Made by a program: the position numbers and the translations under genes. From NCBI GenBank assembly GCA_039793685.1, contig JBDRAL010000096.1, forward strand, positions 1 to 64,000: DNA of 64,000 nt, written 5' to 3'. Positions 42,713 to 51,063 of this stretch are shown here, piece after piece. The notes under the pieces were generated by a model, which saw nothing but the letters and a program-made list of their open reading frames with translations, was not told the origin of the DNA and ran no database searches. Within the stretch, counting starts at the first letter, position 1; every line of letters begins with the position of its first letter. The DNA comes from JAAFHI01 sp039793685 (GTDB lineage Bacteria; Acidobacteriota; Blastocatellia; Chloracidobacteriales; Chloracidobacteriaceae).

Positions 42713-43678
42713 TCAAATGGTCAGATTGGCTTCGATCTGGGACAGCTTGTGGCGGGCGAGGGCGAGGTTGCCGGTTTCTTTTTTGATTGCAACGTAAAAA
42801 AAGAGATTTGGCGAGTTCTTGATGATCCGGATCAGGTGAAACTGATGGTCGAGGGTAATCAGGATATCCTCGATGGCTTCCTTGATGCCGAGGTTCGCCA
42901 TTGCCTTCATCTTCGCCCGGACAACTTCCGTGTTCCCGGCGGCGGCGATTTCCAGGTTGTAGGTGGGCGTGCCGCCAATCGTGCCGAGACACATGCCGCT
43001 TTTCCAGTCGGCGAGCGCCGCGCCGACGGTGCCTTCGATTTCCATAACCAGGTTCAGAGCTTCCTTCACATTGGCCATAAATGAATTCTCCAGAAAGGGA
43101 ACGAGGGATTCGTTCCCGGTGATGAAGTTAGAGCTTTCGGATAAATTTGTCGGGAATCCGGGTGCCTCGGCTTCCGGGATTTCCAGGGGGGAGTCGAGTG
43201 ATGCCAGCCAATCCCGCGCCGCCCGGTTGTCGGGGTTCAGGCGAAGAATCTGTTCGAGGCAAAGTCGCCGCTGGGACTCGTCCGGTATCGCGTAGGCCAG
43301 ACAGAACCAGGCGGGTTCGCAATCCGGACAAAAACTGACCGTTTCCACCAGCAGGGCCACCGCCTCCTCGCGAGCGGCCGTCCGGGCTTTCGGCGCGAGT
43401 TCAAGAATGACGAACTCGGTCAGTTTTCGTTTGACTTCGGGGTTTTCGGGGGCACCTTCGAAGGCGCGCTTCAAAATGGAAAGTCGCTCGGACAAATCCG
43501 CCGTGATTTGGGAAAGTCCGAGCAGCGCCGCGGTGTCGTTCGGATTGTTTTCGAGCGCGTCGATCAGTGCTTTCCAGACCCCTTCCGGGTCGCTGGCGGG
43601 ATGCCCATTCCGGCCGGTCGCCTCCGCCGAAAATGGGGAAACGGCATTCAACAAGAGGTTTTCCGGAATGGCACCCAT
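42713..43678 (-). CDS. TPR-like N-terminal domain fused to a Roadblock/LC7-like domain
   Basis: About 321 residues. Residues about 25-160 are a helical TPR-like region (ALENNPNDTAALLGLSQI, CEPAWFCLAYAI, LRLNPDNRAARDWLASL) shared with the protein at 45213. The C-terminal 120 residues (from about 203, NVKEALNLVMEIEGTVGAALAD, then DHQFHLIRIIKNSPNLFFYVAI) look like a Roadblock/LC7 domain, typical of regulators of small Ras-like GTPases such as MglA. I used the ATG at 43678 with AAGGTGAG upstream. No GTPase gene is adjacent. A motif shared with the 46328 gene lies upstream (43770-43785). Confidence 0.7.
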   Translation of the reverse strand: MGAIPENLLLNAVSPFSAEATGRNGHPASDPEGVWKALIDALENNPNDTAALLGLSQITADLSERLSILKRAFEGAPENPEVKRKLTEFVILELAPKARTAAREEAVALLVETVSFCPDCEPAWFCLAYAIPDESQRRLCLEQILRLNPDNRAARDWLASLDSPLEIPEAEAPGFPTNLSESSNFITGNESLVPFLENSFMANVKEALNLVMEIEGTVGAALADWKSGMCLGTIGGTPTYNLEIAAAGNTEVVRAKMKAMANLGIKEAIEDILITLDHQFHLIRIIKNSPNLFFYVAIKKETGNLALARHKLSQIEANLTI

Positions 43679-43769
43679 TGAACTCACCTTGAGAATTCAA
43701 GCCGGGATGTGATCGGTCGCCCCCGCGATTTGCCTTGAGACGACTTCCGTTGGCTTTTATGGGGGTGTC

Positions 43770-43785
43770 ATTGTGGAAATGTTGC
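43770..43785 (-). promoter_or_regulatory. Shared upstream motif GCAACATTTCCACAAT
   Basis: This 16-base element lies about 90 bases before the ATG at 43678. A copy with two changes (GCAACATTCTCACAAT) lies at 46457-46472, about 130 bases before the paralogous gene at 46328. It may be a common regulator site or part of a promoter. Confidence 0.35.
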
Positions 43786-43829
43786 AAAACGCACGTTTCG
43801 GCGAGCCAAGAAATTAAAAACCTGTAAGA

Positions 43830-43858
43830 AAAGGCCCCGCCGGGGTTCGACGGGGCCT
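43830..43858 (-). terminator. Intrinsic terminator after the Ppx/GppA-like gene
   Basis: On the minus strand AGGCCCCG (43858-43851) pairs with CGGGGCCT (43839-43832), then TTTTCTT follows. It ends the two-gene operon 45213/43884. Confidence 0.75.
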
Positions 43859-43883
43859 GATCGGTGTTCGCTGGAGGACGGAC

Positions 43884-45185
43884 TCAGCTTTCGCTGGCCT
43901 TGACGGTGACGTAATCGTAAATCCACGCGACGTGGCTGCTCCGGATGACCACGATTTTCTTGCCTTCGAACTTGAAGGTGTCGGAAACCGTCTTGAGAAT
44001 TTCCGAACCTGCCGTCATTTCCTGAATGTTGAAGGCATTCGCCACCCGCTTGATTTCGACTTCGGCGGCCTTGCGGTCGGCTTCCGCCGTGATTCCCGAA
44101 AGATCGACCTCGAAAAGTTTGGTCGGATTGTTGAAATTCTTCCGGACCATCTCGTGGAAGGCGTTGATGTCGCCGGGAGCGAGCGTCGAGTACGGCAGGG
44201 TGACCTCACCCGGATGGAGCAGCGTCGTCATGGCCCAGACAATGCCGCCGCTCAGATAAACCTTGTTTCGGTTCTGGAGGCCCGGTTTGCGCGAAACCTC
44301 GTCCTCCAGTTGTGGCCGGATGCGTTCGGTGGCGTTGGCTTTCGCGATCGCCGAGAAGTCGCCCCCGGCCGACAACTTGGCCACTTCCTTGGCGAAGCTG
44401 CCGGTACCGAATTTGATCCCGCCGTACACGAGGTTGTCGGTATCGCCTTCTTCCTCCTCGCCTTCGACGGTGTGATAGCCGTATTTGGTATTTCCGCTCC
44501 CTACATCCACCAGCAGCGACGTCGGCAGGCTTGAGGGCGAAACCAGCCCGTTGATCGAAAACATCACTTCCTGCTCGACATTGATGAACTCCATCGTCCG
44601 GCCGGTGAACTGGGCAATGCGGCTGACCAGAACGACTTTTTGCGCCTCGTCGAGATTTTCGCCGATTCCGCTGCTGCCGACGATGAAGATGTGTTCCGGC
44701 TTGACGTTCCGTGACTTGATCTCGTTGAAGTAATCGGCGGTGGCCTTGGCGGTGTCCTCGATGATGACGACGCCCGAATCGGTCACGCCCTTGCCTTTGG
44801 CGTCGATGACCTTGGTGTTCTTTGAGGCTTCAAAGTGGATTTTGTAGTCAAACTCGCCGTTGATTTTGCGGCGTTCGACCACGATGGCCTTGACGCCTTT
44901 TGAGCCGACTTCAATGCCTCCGAACAGGGTCCCCGGCGCGAAAACCCTACGCCGCCGCTTTTTCTTCCGTTTTCTCTGCTGGGTGGCTTCGGCCGATTCC
45001 CGGCCTGGCTCGATTCCGGCGGGCTTGGCCCGGCCGGTCCGGGTCGAATCGATTTCATTCGGAAGTCCGAACCCGGTTGAAACGAAAAGGAGCACCAGCA
45101 GGCTTGATAGTACGGCGGAAAGAGCCTTTTGCGCTGGATGAAGGCGACGGCTGATTCCGGTTGGAACGCGATTTGCGAAAATCAT
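43884..45185 (-). CDS. Exported Ppx/GppA-like (ASKHA-fold) protein
   Basis: About 433 residues. The N-terminus has an Arg-rich start and a hydrophobic helix (about 22-42, SSLLVLLFVSTGFG), which looks like a signal peptide or anchor. A Lys/Arg-rich stretch (about 70-82) follows. The main domain (about 85-430) has ASKHA phosphate-binding features: FGGIEVGSKGVKAIVVE, FIVGSSGIGENLD and LLVDVGSGNTKYGYH, as in exopolyphosphatase/GppA. Such enzymes act on polyphosphate or pppGpp in the cytosol, so export would be unusual. It follows the 45213 gene by 27 bp and ends at a terminator. Activity unproven. Confidence 0.65.
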   Translation of the reverse strand: MIFANRVPTGISRRLHPAQKALSAVLSSLLVLLFVSTGFGLPNEIDSTRTGRAKPAGIEPGRESAEATQQRKRKKKRRRRVFAPGTLFGGIEVGSKGVKAIVVERRKINGEFDYKIHFEASKNTKVIDAKGKGVTDSGVVIIEDTAKATADYFNEIKSRNVKPEHIFIVGSSGIGENLDEAQKVVLVSRIAQFTGRTMEFINVEQEVMFSINGLVSPSSLPTSLLVDVGSGNTKYGYHTVEGEEEEGDTDNLVYGGIKFGTGSFAKEVAKLSAGGDFSAIAKANATERIRPQLEDEVSRKPGLQNRNKVYLSGGIVWAMTTLLHPGEVTLPYSTLAPGDINAFHEMVRKNFNNPTKLFEVDLSGITAEADRKAAEVEIKRVANAFNIQEMTAGSEILKTVSDTFKFEGKKIVVIRSSHVAWIYDYVTVKASES

Positions 45186-45212
45186 TGGTAAAAGTCCTCT
45201 CCTGGTACTTTT

Positions 45213-46328
45213 TCAGTGCGCTCTCACGAGGGCGCCGTCTTCGCGGTCGCCCTTGGGCGCGGGTTTGGCCGGTTTCGGCGACTTGGCAGTTTGGGCCGTT
45301 TCAGCTCCGCCTTTCTTTTCGACTTTTTCGGCCGCCGGCGGCACCGTCTTTTTTGCCGTTGAAGGAGCTTCATTCGGGGGTGTCGCTGACTGGGTGGACG
45401 GAGGTGTCACCGGAACGGCGGCCGTGGCTGTTGTCGCCGGGGCACTGGTTGGCGTTCCAGTCGTCGGGGCCGGGCTGGAGGCCGCTGCCGGTACCGAATC
45501 GGTTTTTGTCTCCGCCGCTGGGGTGGGGCCGCCACCCGGGCGGAAGAAAAAGATTCCGCCGCCAATGAGCAGTACCAGCGCGGCCGCCGCCGCGATTCCA
45601 AACCACTTGGCGTTGCCGGTTGAAGTGGATTCCTGCACTGGTGCGGCAATCGGGGGCACGGATACTTCCCTGACCGGTGCCGGTGTGGTGAAAACCGGCG
45701 GCGGCGGTGGCGGCGGTTGGATGGACGGAGCGGAAGACGGTTCCGGGGCCTCCACTTTTTCGTTAGGCAGGAAGGCGGACGAAAGATCGAAAACGTCATT
45801 CCCGAAAATGTCGAGATTGCCGGGAAGGGATACTTGGGGCGGGTTTTCGCCGGCGGGTCCGAGCGAGGCAAGCCATTCGTTGGCGGCACGATGGTTCGGA
45901 TTCAGCCGCAGGACGTTTTCCAGATACTTCCTTTTTTCGGCGTCGGTTTTGGCGGAAAAGGCGAGGCACAGCCAGGCCGGTTCACAGGCAGGAAAAAACT
46001 CGACGATTGAAAAGAGGTATTTTTGCGCTTCGCTCCCGTTTCCCCCCCGAATGGCGGGGGCGAGTTCCCGAACCACAAACTCGACCAGTATTTGCCTGTT
46101 TTCCGGTCGATCGGGCTCACCTTCGAACGCTTTTCGAAGATAGGAAAACCGGGGGGCCATTCCGGTTGCGATTTTGGAAAGTCCGATCCAGGCTTCCGAG
46201 TTGCGCGGATTGTTTTCCGTAACGGAAAAAAGTTTTTCGCGCGCGATGTCGAGATCGCCCCGCGCGACCGCGGCGAGACCTTCCTGAAGCAGTGTTTGCT
46301 CCGTAATCCGGGCTGCCGAGCTATTCAT
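45213..46328 (-). CDS. TPR-like membrane protein with Pro/Ala/Thr-rich outer tail
   Basis: About 371 residues, start ATG at 46328 with GGAGGG 5 bases upstream. Residues about 10-150 are the same helical TPR-like region as in the protein at 42713 (ENNPRNSEAWIGLSKI, RKAFEGEPDRPENRQ, CEPAWLCLAF, LRLNPNHRAANEWLASLG). A Pro-rich linker, one membrane helix (about 228-250, AAAAALVLLIGGGIFFF) and a low-complexity Pro/Ala/Thr/Lys tail follow. It may anchor a complex to the inner membrane. It is upstream of the Ppx/GppA-like gene in one operon. Function unknown. Confidence 0.7.
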   Translation of the reverse strand: MNSSAARITEQTLLQEGLAAVARGDLDIAREKLFSVTENNPRNSEAWIGLSKIATGMAPRFSYLRKAFEGEPDRPENRQILVEFVVRELAPAIRGGNGSEAQKYLFSIVEFFPACEPAWLCLAFSAKTDAEKRKYLENVLRLNPNHRAANEWLASLGPAGENPPQVSLPGNLDIFGNDVFDLSSAFLPNEKVEAPEPSSAPSIQPPPPPPPVFTTPAPVREVSVPPIAAPVQESTSTGNAKWFGIAAAAALVLLIGGGIFFFRPGGGPTPAAETKTDSVPAAASSPAPTTGTPTSAPATTATAAVPVTPPSTQSATPPNEAPSTAKKTVPPAAEKVEKKGGAETAQTAKSPKPAKPAPKGDREDGALVRAH

Positions 46329-46386
46329 TCGACCCTCCTGGGTTTGTTTACTTTTCTCCCCGGTCGGGGGATGTGAACACACGTTT

Positions 46387-46414
46387 ACCTTCGAAGGAAA
46401 AACAACCTTCGAAG
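46387..46414. repeat. Two direct copies of ACCTTCGAAG, 18 bp apart
   Basis: Copies at 46387-46396 and 46405-46414; each contains the palindrome CTTCGAAG. They lie 59-86 bases upstream of the ATG at 46328 and could be operator sites. Confidence 0.45.
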
Positions 46415-46456
46415 TCCGTACTTACCGGTTTGTATGCGGGAAATTAGAAGTTTTTT

Positions 46457-46472
46457 ATTGTGAGAATGTTGC
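46457..46472 (-). promoter_or_regulatory. Shared upstream motif GCAACATTCTCACAAT
   Basis: Second copy of the element at 43770-43785 (14 of 16 identical), followed on the minus strand by an A-rich stretch. Both copies precede genes with the same TPR-like N-terminal domain. Confidence 0.35.
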
Positions 46473-46577
46473 GCGTGTCACCGAAAAAGTGGCGGAACCG
46501 AACCATTTCTCCCGTCACGGAGGGCAGGAAAATCCGCCTCGAATAGTGGTAATCCTTTGAGGTAGCCTCACTTCGGT

Positions 46578-46611
46578 AAAAAAAACGGCCACGGAGTTGA
46601 AGCCGTTTTTG
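46578..46611 (-). terminator. Terminator of the metal-efflux operon
   Basis: AAAAACGGC (46581-46589) pairs with GCCGTTTTT (46602-46610); on the minus strand a run of eight T follows. It lies about 85 bases after the stop codon of the last operon gene. Confidence 0.75.
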
Positions 46612-46693
46612 ACTTCGCTCCGGGCCGCTTTTCGCAAAACGACAACAAAATCCCGAGCCTTTTCATGCCACGGATGGAACGGGCAAGGAAAGG

Positions 46694-47908
46694 TCACTGA
46701 ACGGTGATTTTCCCCTTGTACATGTTCATCCCGCAGGCAAACGAATAGGTTTTGGCCTTTTCGGGCGTGAATTCCACGGCAACTTCCTGGCCGACGGGAA
46801 GTTTTTTCCGGATGTCGAGTTCCTTGAACACGAGTTCGCCTCCGCAATTATTCCCGTCAGTCCGCTTGAAAACGATCCGGGCGGGAAACCCCGCCTTGAG
46901 GGCCAGGTTCGAGGGCGTGTATCCGTCCTCGTTGACCGTCACGACGACTTCCTGTTTTCCGTTCGCCATATTGGCCGTTTGGGCCGGTTTGACCTGACCT
47001 TCCGCCACGTTGAGCACAAAGCTTGAGGTCACGATCTTGTCGTTGCGTCTGAACTGCCCCCAGATTTTGTACAGACCGGCTTTGGAGAAACTGGTTTGGG
47101 CGGTGACCACCGGACCGCCCTTGGCCTGGGCCGGACCGTGATCGTGTGCCATGTCGTCATGATGATGGTCGTGACCGCCCTTCTTCGCTTCGGAAGGATC
47201 CATGGGATGAACGTGAAGGTATTCGTTGGCGTCCTGACTGATGGTCACGAAGTGGGCGAGCGCGCCGAGATAGGGCTGAAGGTCGGTAACGGGTTTCCCG
47301 GTCGCCGCGTCGGCCAGTTCGAACTTGAGCGTCAGCGTTTCATTGGTCCGGATCGGCTTGTCGGCGGACACCGAAACCCGAAGCCCGTCAAAATCGGCCG
47401 TCATTTTCTGGTCGGCGGAAAGCGGGGTGGCCGGTTTGGGCGTTCCCGCGACCGAAACTTCAATCTGGCCGACCTGATTCCCGCCGCCCTTCGGGGTGTA
47501 ATCCGAAAACAGGCGGTACTTCCCGGCCGCCGGGAAGGAGGTTTCGACCATCAGCGAACCGTCGCTCTGGGGCATCGGATGAATGTGGTCGAAATAACTC
47601 AGGTCCTCGCTCACGATGATGAGGTGGAGCGGCATTTCATGGACGATATCGAGGTCCCGGACCGATTTCCCCGATGCGTCTGAAATCGCGAAGGCCAGCT
47701 TGACCTTTTCTCCCGGTTTGACTTCGGCCGGGTCGGTTTTGAGCGAGATGGCATAGGTCCCCGAATTTTTCAGGGTTCGCGCGGCGACCGTAGTCGGCGT
47801 TTTGGTCTCGGTCGGGCCGTTCGGAGCAGCCGGAGGCGTGGCGCAGGCGGCAAGGAAAAGGGAAAGTGCCGCCCCAAGGGAAAGACAAAGTTGTGTACGA
47901 GTATTCAT
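46694..47908 (-). CDS. Cupredoxin-type lipoprotein with duplicated His-motif domains (metal-efflux operon)
   Basis: About 404 residues. A lipobox, LFLAAC, ends the signal peptide. Two related beta domains follow: one with HEMPLHLIIVSEDLSYFDHIHP (in parts, about 90-115), one with HFVTISQDANEYLHVHP (about 210-230) and a His-rich loop HDHHHDDMAHDHG. The C-terminal cupredoxin_1-like domain (about 320-404) has NCGGELVFKEL and FACGMNMYKGK, with Cys and Met as likely metal ligands. This suggests periplasmic copper or silver binding. Its GAGGTA ribosome-binding site overlaps the stop region of the RND gene, so it belongs to the efflux operon. Confidence 0.8.
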   Translation of the reverse strand: MNTRTQLCLSLGAALSLFLAACATPPAAPNGPTETKTPTTVAARTLKNSGTYAISLKTDPAEVKPGEKVKLAFAISDASGKSVRDLDIVHEMPLHLIIVSEDLSYFDHIHPMPQSDGSLMVETSFPAAGKYRLFSDYTPKGGGNQVGQIEVSVAGTPKPATPLSADQKMTADFDGLRVSVSADKPIRTNETLTLKFELADAATGKPVTDLQPYLGALAHFVTISQDANEYLHVHPMDPSEAKKGGHDHHHDDMAHDHGPAQAKGGPVVTAQTSFSKAGLYKIWGQFRRNDKIVTSSFVLNVAEGQVKPAQTANMANGKQEVVVTVNEDGYTPSNLALKAGFPARIVFKRTDGNNCGGELVFKELDIRKKLPVGQEVAVEFTPEKAKTYSFACGMNMYKGKITVQ

Positions 47909-47915
47909 CAGTACC

Positions 47916-50900
47916 TCAATCACCGGCGACGGGCAGGGGTTCCGGCCCGACCGGGGTGGAATGTTGTTCGCGAAGAATTTTCTCGGCACTCGGTTTCCCG
48001 AATCGATAGAAAAGTGCAGGAGTGACGATCTGGTCAAGCAGGGTCGAGGTGATGAGTCCCCCCAGGACGACCACCGCCACGGGATGAAGAATTTCCTTGC
48101 CCTGTTCGTCCGCTCCGAGAACGAGCGGAATCAGGGAAAGCGCAGCCACAAGGGCCGTCATGAGAACTGGAACCAGCCTTTCCAGCGAACCGCGGACAAT
48201 CATCTCGCGGGAAAAGCTCTGTCCCTCCTCCCGCATCAGGTGCTGGTAGTGGGACAGCATCATGATTCCGTTACGGACGGTGATGCCGGTCAGCGAAATG
48301 AATCCGATGAGCGAGGCCACCGAAAGGACCCCGCCGGTCAGGAAAACGGCGATGACCCCGCCGATGAAGGCGAGCGGGACATTGGCCATGACCTGAAGGG
48401 CAATGCGCCAGTCTCCGAGTGCCTTGAGCAAGACGAAAAAGATCGCAAGCAGGGTAAAGACCGCCAGAATGCCGAGCCGCCGGGTCGCTTCCCGCTGACT
48501 TTCAAACTGTCCGCCATACTCGATGAAGGCACCCGATGGCAGGCTCACCCTCTCACGAATGGAAGACTGGATTTCGGCGATGGTCGCTTCCATATCCCGG
48601 CCCGAAACATTGCACTGGACCACGATGCGCCGCCGGGCATTTTCCCGAAGGACCTGATTCGGCCCTTTTTCCTCGGTGATCTCGGCGAGGGCCGAAATCG
48701 GGACCTTTCCTCCGTCGGGGGTATCGATGAGGATGGCCCGGATGGCGTCGAGGTCGTTCCGCGCGGGTTCGGACAGCCGCAGCACCACGTCGAAGGTTTT
48801 CTGTTCGTCGAGCGCCTGGGAAACCACCGTCCCGTTCAGCATGGTTTCGAGGGCTTCGGCCACTCGGCCCGGGGGCAGACCGTACCGGCTTGCCTCGGCC
48901 CGTTTGATTGCAATCCGAACCTGCGGAATGAGGACCTGTTTCTCGACCGAGAGATCCGTGACACCGGGAATCCGCTCCATGACCCGGCGGATTTCCTCGG
49001 CTTTTCCCCGCAGGACCGAAAGATCATCCCCGAACAGTTTCACCGCCACCTGGGCGCGAACGCCTGAGAGCAGGTGGTCGATGCGGTGGGAAATCGGCTG
49101 TCCGACGTTGACGGAAACGCCCGGAATCACGGACAGCTTTTCGCGGATGTCGGCGATGAGTTCTTCTTTTGAACGCTGGCTGTGGCGCAGGTCGCAGTCA
49201 ATCTCGGTGGAATGGACGCCTTCGGCATGTTCGTCGAGTTCGGCCCGCCCGGTCCGCCGCCCGGTGGACTTCACTTCCGGAACGGTCAACAGGATGCGTT
49301 CGGCAATCCGGCCGACCGAATCCGATTCGGCGAGCGAAATCCCCGGTTGCGTCAGGACGTTGACCGTCAGGGAGCCTTCGTTGAAGGGAGGGAGGAATTC
49401 GCCTCCGAGGAACGGGACCGTCCCGGCCGCCACGAGGAAAAGAAGCGCCGCGCCGACGATGACCGTCATCGGTCGGTCGAGCGTCCGGGCCAGTAGTTTC
49501 GCATCCAGCCATTTGAGCCATTTCACCAGACGACTGTCGCCGTGCTCCATGATTTTGGCTTTCGGAAGGAGGAAGGACGCCAGCACCGGCGTGACCGTCA
49601 GGCTCACGATCAGGCTCATGGTGAGCGACACAATGTAGGCCACGGCCAGCGGGGCAAACAGCCGGCCTTCCACCCCGGAAAGTGCGAACAGCGGGATGAA
49701 CACCAGCACCACGATGACCGTCGCGAACACGATTGAATTCCGAATTTCGGACGAAGCCAGAAACACCACTTTCAGGGTCGGCAGCGGCGTTTCACGTTCC
49801 CGGTTTTCCTTCAGCCGTCGGAAGACGTTTTCAACGTCAACGATGGCGTCATCCACCAACTCGCCGATGGCCACGGCCAGCCCGCCGAGCGTCATGGTGT
49901 TGACGGTCAGGCCGAACCACCGCATGACGAGGAAGGTGATGATGAAGGAGAGGGGAATCGCCGTCAGCGTGATGAAGGTGGTCCGGAAGTTGAGCAGAAA
50001 AAGAAACAGGATGACGGCGACCAGAATCGCGCCGTCACGCAGGGCGTCCCGAACGTTGCCGATGGCGGCGTTGATGAAATTGGACTGTCGGAAAACTTCC
50101 CGCTGGAGCACCAGATCGGAGGGAAGTCCCCGTTGAAGTTCGTCGAGGGCCTGATCCACCTGTTTGGTCAGAGCAAGCGTATTGGCCCCCGGTTGTTTCT
50201 GAATACTGATGATGACCCCGGCCTCGGCATTCACGCTCGCGTCGCCCCGTTTTATCTGCGGGGCGTAGGCGACCGTTCCGAGGTTTTTCAGGTACACCGG
50301 ACTTCCGCCCCGTGTCGCCACCACCGTATCGCCAAGTTCCTCGATGGAATGAAACCGGGCGAGATTGCGGATCAGGAATTCCTGGCCGGATTTTTCAAGA
50401 AAACCCCCGGTGGTGTTGGCATTCGACCCAGCCATCGCCTGCTGAACCTGTTCCAGCGTCACGTCGTACTGAAGCAGCTTCTTCGGGTCAATCTGGGCCT
50501 GAAACTGTTTGCGACCACCGCCGATGGAGATGACCTGCGAGATGCCCGGAATCGTCAGCAACCGTGGGCGGACCACCCAGTCGGCGGTCGTCCGGACATC
50601 CATCGGAGGCGTTTTCCCGTCCCGGCTCTTTATTCCAACCAGCATGACTTCGCCCATGATGGATGAAACCGGTCCCATGATCGGCGTGACATCGGGGGGC
50701 AGGGAAGCCCGCGCCAGTTGAAGTTTTTCATTCACGATCTGCCGGGCGAGGTAAATGTCGGTGTTCCATCCGAATTCGACGTAAATCACCGAAAGGCCAA
50801 CTGCCGACTGTGAACGGACCCGCTCGACACCCGTGGCCCCGTTCATGGTCGTCTCGATGGGGAAGGTAACGAGGGTTTCGACTTCCTCGGGCGCAAGGCC

Positions 50901-51062
50901 GGCCGCTTCCGTCATGATCGTGACCGTCGGCCGGTTCAGGTCGGGCAGAACATCGACCGGCAGGCTTACCACCACAAAGCCGCCGTAGACGAGCAGGAGC
51001 GCCGCTCCGGCCACGACCAGCAGCCGGTTTTCAAGTGCCCAGAGAATGATCCGGTTCAGCAC
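47916..51062 (-). CDS. Heavy-metal efflux RND permease (CusA/CzcA family)
   Basis: A 1048-residue inner-membrane proton antiporter with the full RND layout: helix 1 at the N-terminus (LENRLLVVAGAALLLVYGGF), two large periplasmic loops and helices 2-12. The fourth-helix segment AIGELVDDAIVDVENVFRR carries the conserved Asp residues for proton transfer. The family is HME-RND (GAITGVERVRSQS-like start of the porter domain), which exports Cu+/Ag+ or divalent metals with an adaptor and TolC-type channel. Both partners are in the operon. The cupredoxin-like lipoprotein next door favours copper or silver, but the metal is not proven. Confidence 0.93.
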   Translation of the reverse strand: MLNRIILWALENRLLVVAGAALLLVYGGFVVVSLPVDVLPDLNRPTVTIMTEAAGLAPEEVETLVTFPIETTMNGATGVERVRSQSAVGLSVIYVEFGWNTDIYLARQIVNEKLQLARASLPPDVTPIMGPVSSIMGEVMLVGIKSRDGKTPPMDVRTTADWVVRPRLLTIPGISQVISIGGGRKQFQAQIDPKKLLQYDVTLEQVQQAMAGSNANTTGGFLEKSGQEFLIRNLARFHSIEELGDTVVATRGGSPVYLKNLGTVAYAPQIKRGDASVNAEAGVIISIQKQPGANTLALTKQVDQALDELQRGLPSDLVLQREVFRQSNFINAAIGNVRDALRDGAILVAVILFLFLLNFRTTFITLTAIPLSFIITFLVMRWFGLTVNTMTLGGLAVAIGELVDDAIVDVENVFRRLKENRERETPLPTLKVVFLASSEIRNSIVFATVIVVLVFIPLFALSGVEGRLFAPLAVAYIVSLTMSLIVSLTVTPVLASFLLPKAKIMEHGDSRLVKWLKWLDAKLLARTLDRPMTVIVGAALLFLVAAGTVPFLGGEFLPPFNEGSLTVNVLTQPGISLAESDSVGRIAERILLTVPEVKSTGRRTGRAELDEHAEGVHSTEIDCDLRHSQRSKEELIADIREKLSVIPGVSVNVGQPISHRIDHLLSGVRAQVAVKLFGDDLSVLRGKAEEIRRVMERIPGVTDLSVEKQVLIPQVRIAIKRAEASRYGLPPGRVAEALETMLNGTVVSQALDEQKTFDVVLRLSEPARNDLDAIRAILIDTPDGGKVPISALAEITEEKGPNQVLRENARRRIVVQCNVSGRDMEATIAEIQSSIRERVSLPSGAFIEYGGQFESQREATRRLGILAVFTLLAIFFVLLKALGDWRIALQVMANVPLAFIGGVIAVFLTGGVLSVASLIGFISLTGITVRNGIMMLSHYQHLMREEGQSFSREMIVRGSLERLVPVLMTALVAALSLIPLVLGADEQGKEILHPVAVVVLGGLITSTLLDQIVTPALFYRFGKPSAEKILREQHSTPVGPEPLPVAGD

Positions 51063-51063
51063 G

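Larger units (their letters stand above)
46329..46693. other. 365-bp intergenic region with regulatory elements only
   Basis: No coding signal on either strand. It holds the upstream region of the gene at 46328 (minus strand), including two direct copies of ACCTTCGAAG (46387-46396 and 46405-46414) and the shared motif at 46457-46472, and at its far end the terminator of the metal-efflux operon at 46578-46611. Confidence 0.7.

Noticed and set aside
41853..42992. 379-codon minus-strand frame across the terminator at 42655
   Set aside because: It would run through a strong bidirectional terminator and overlap two better-supported genes; its sequence shows no family motifs.
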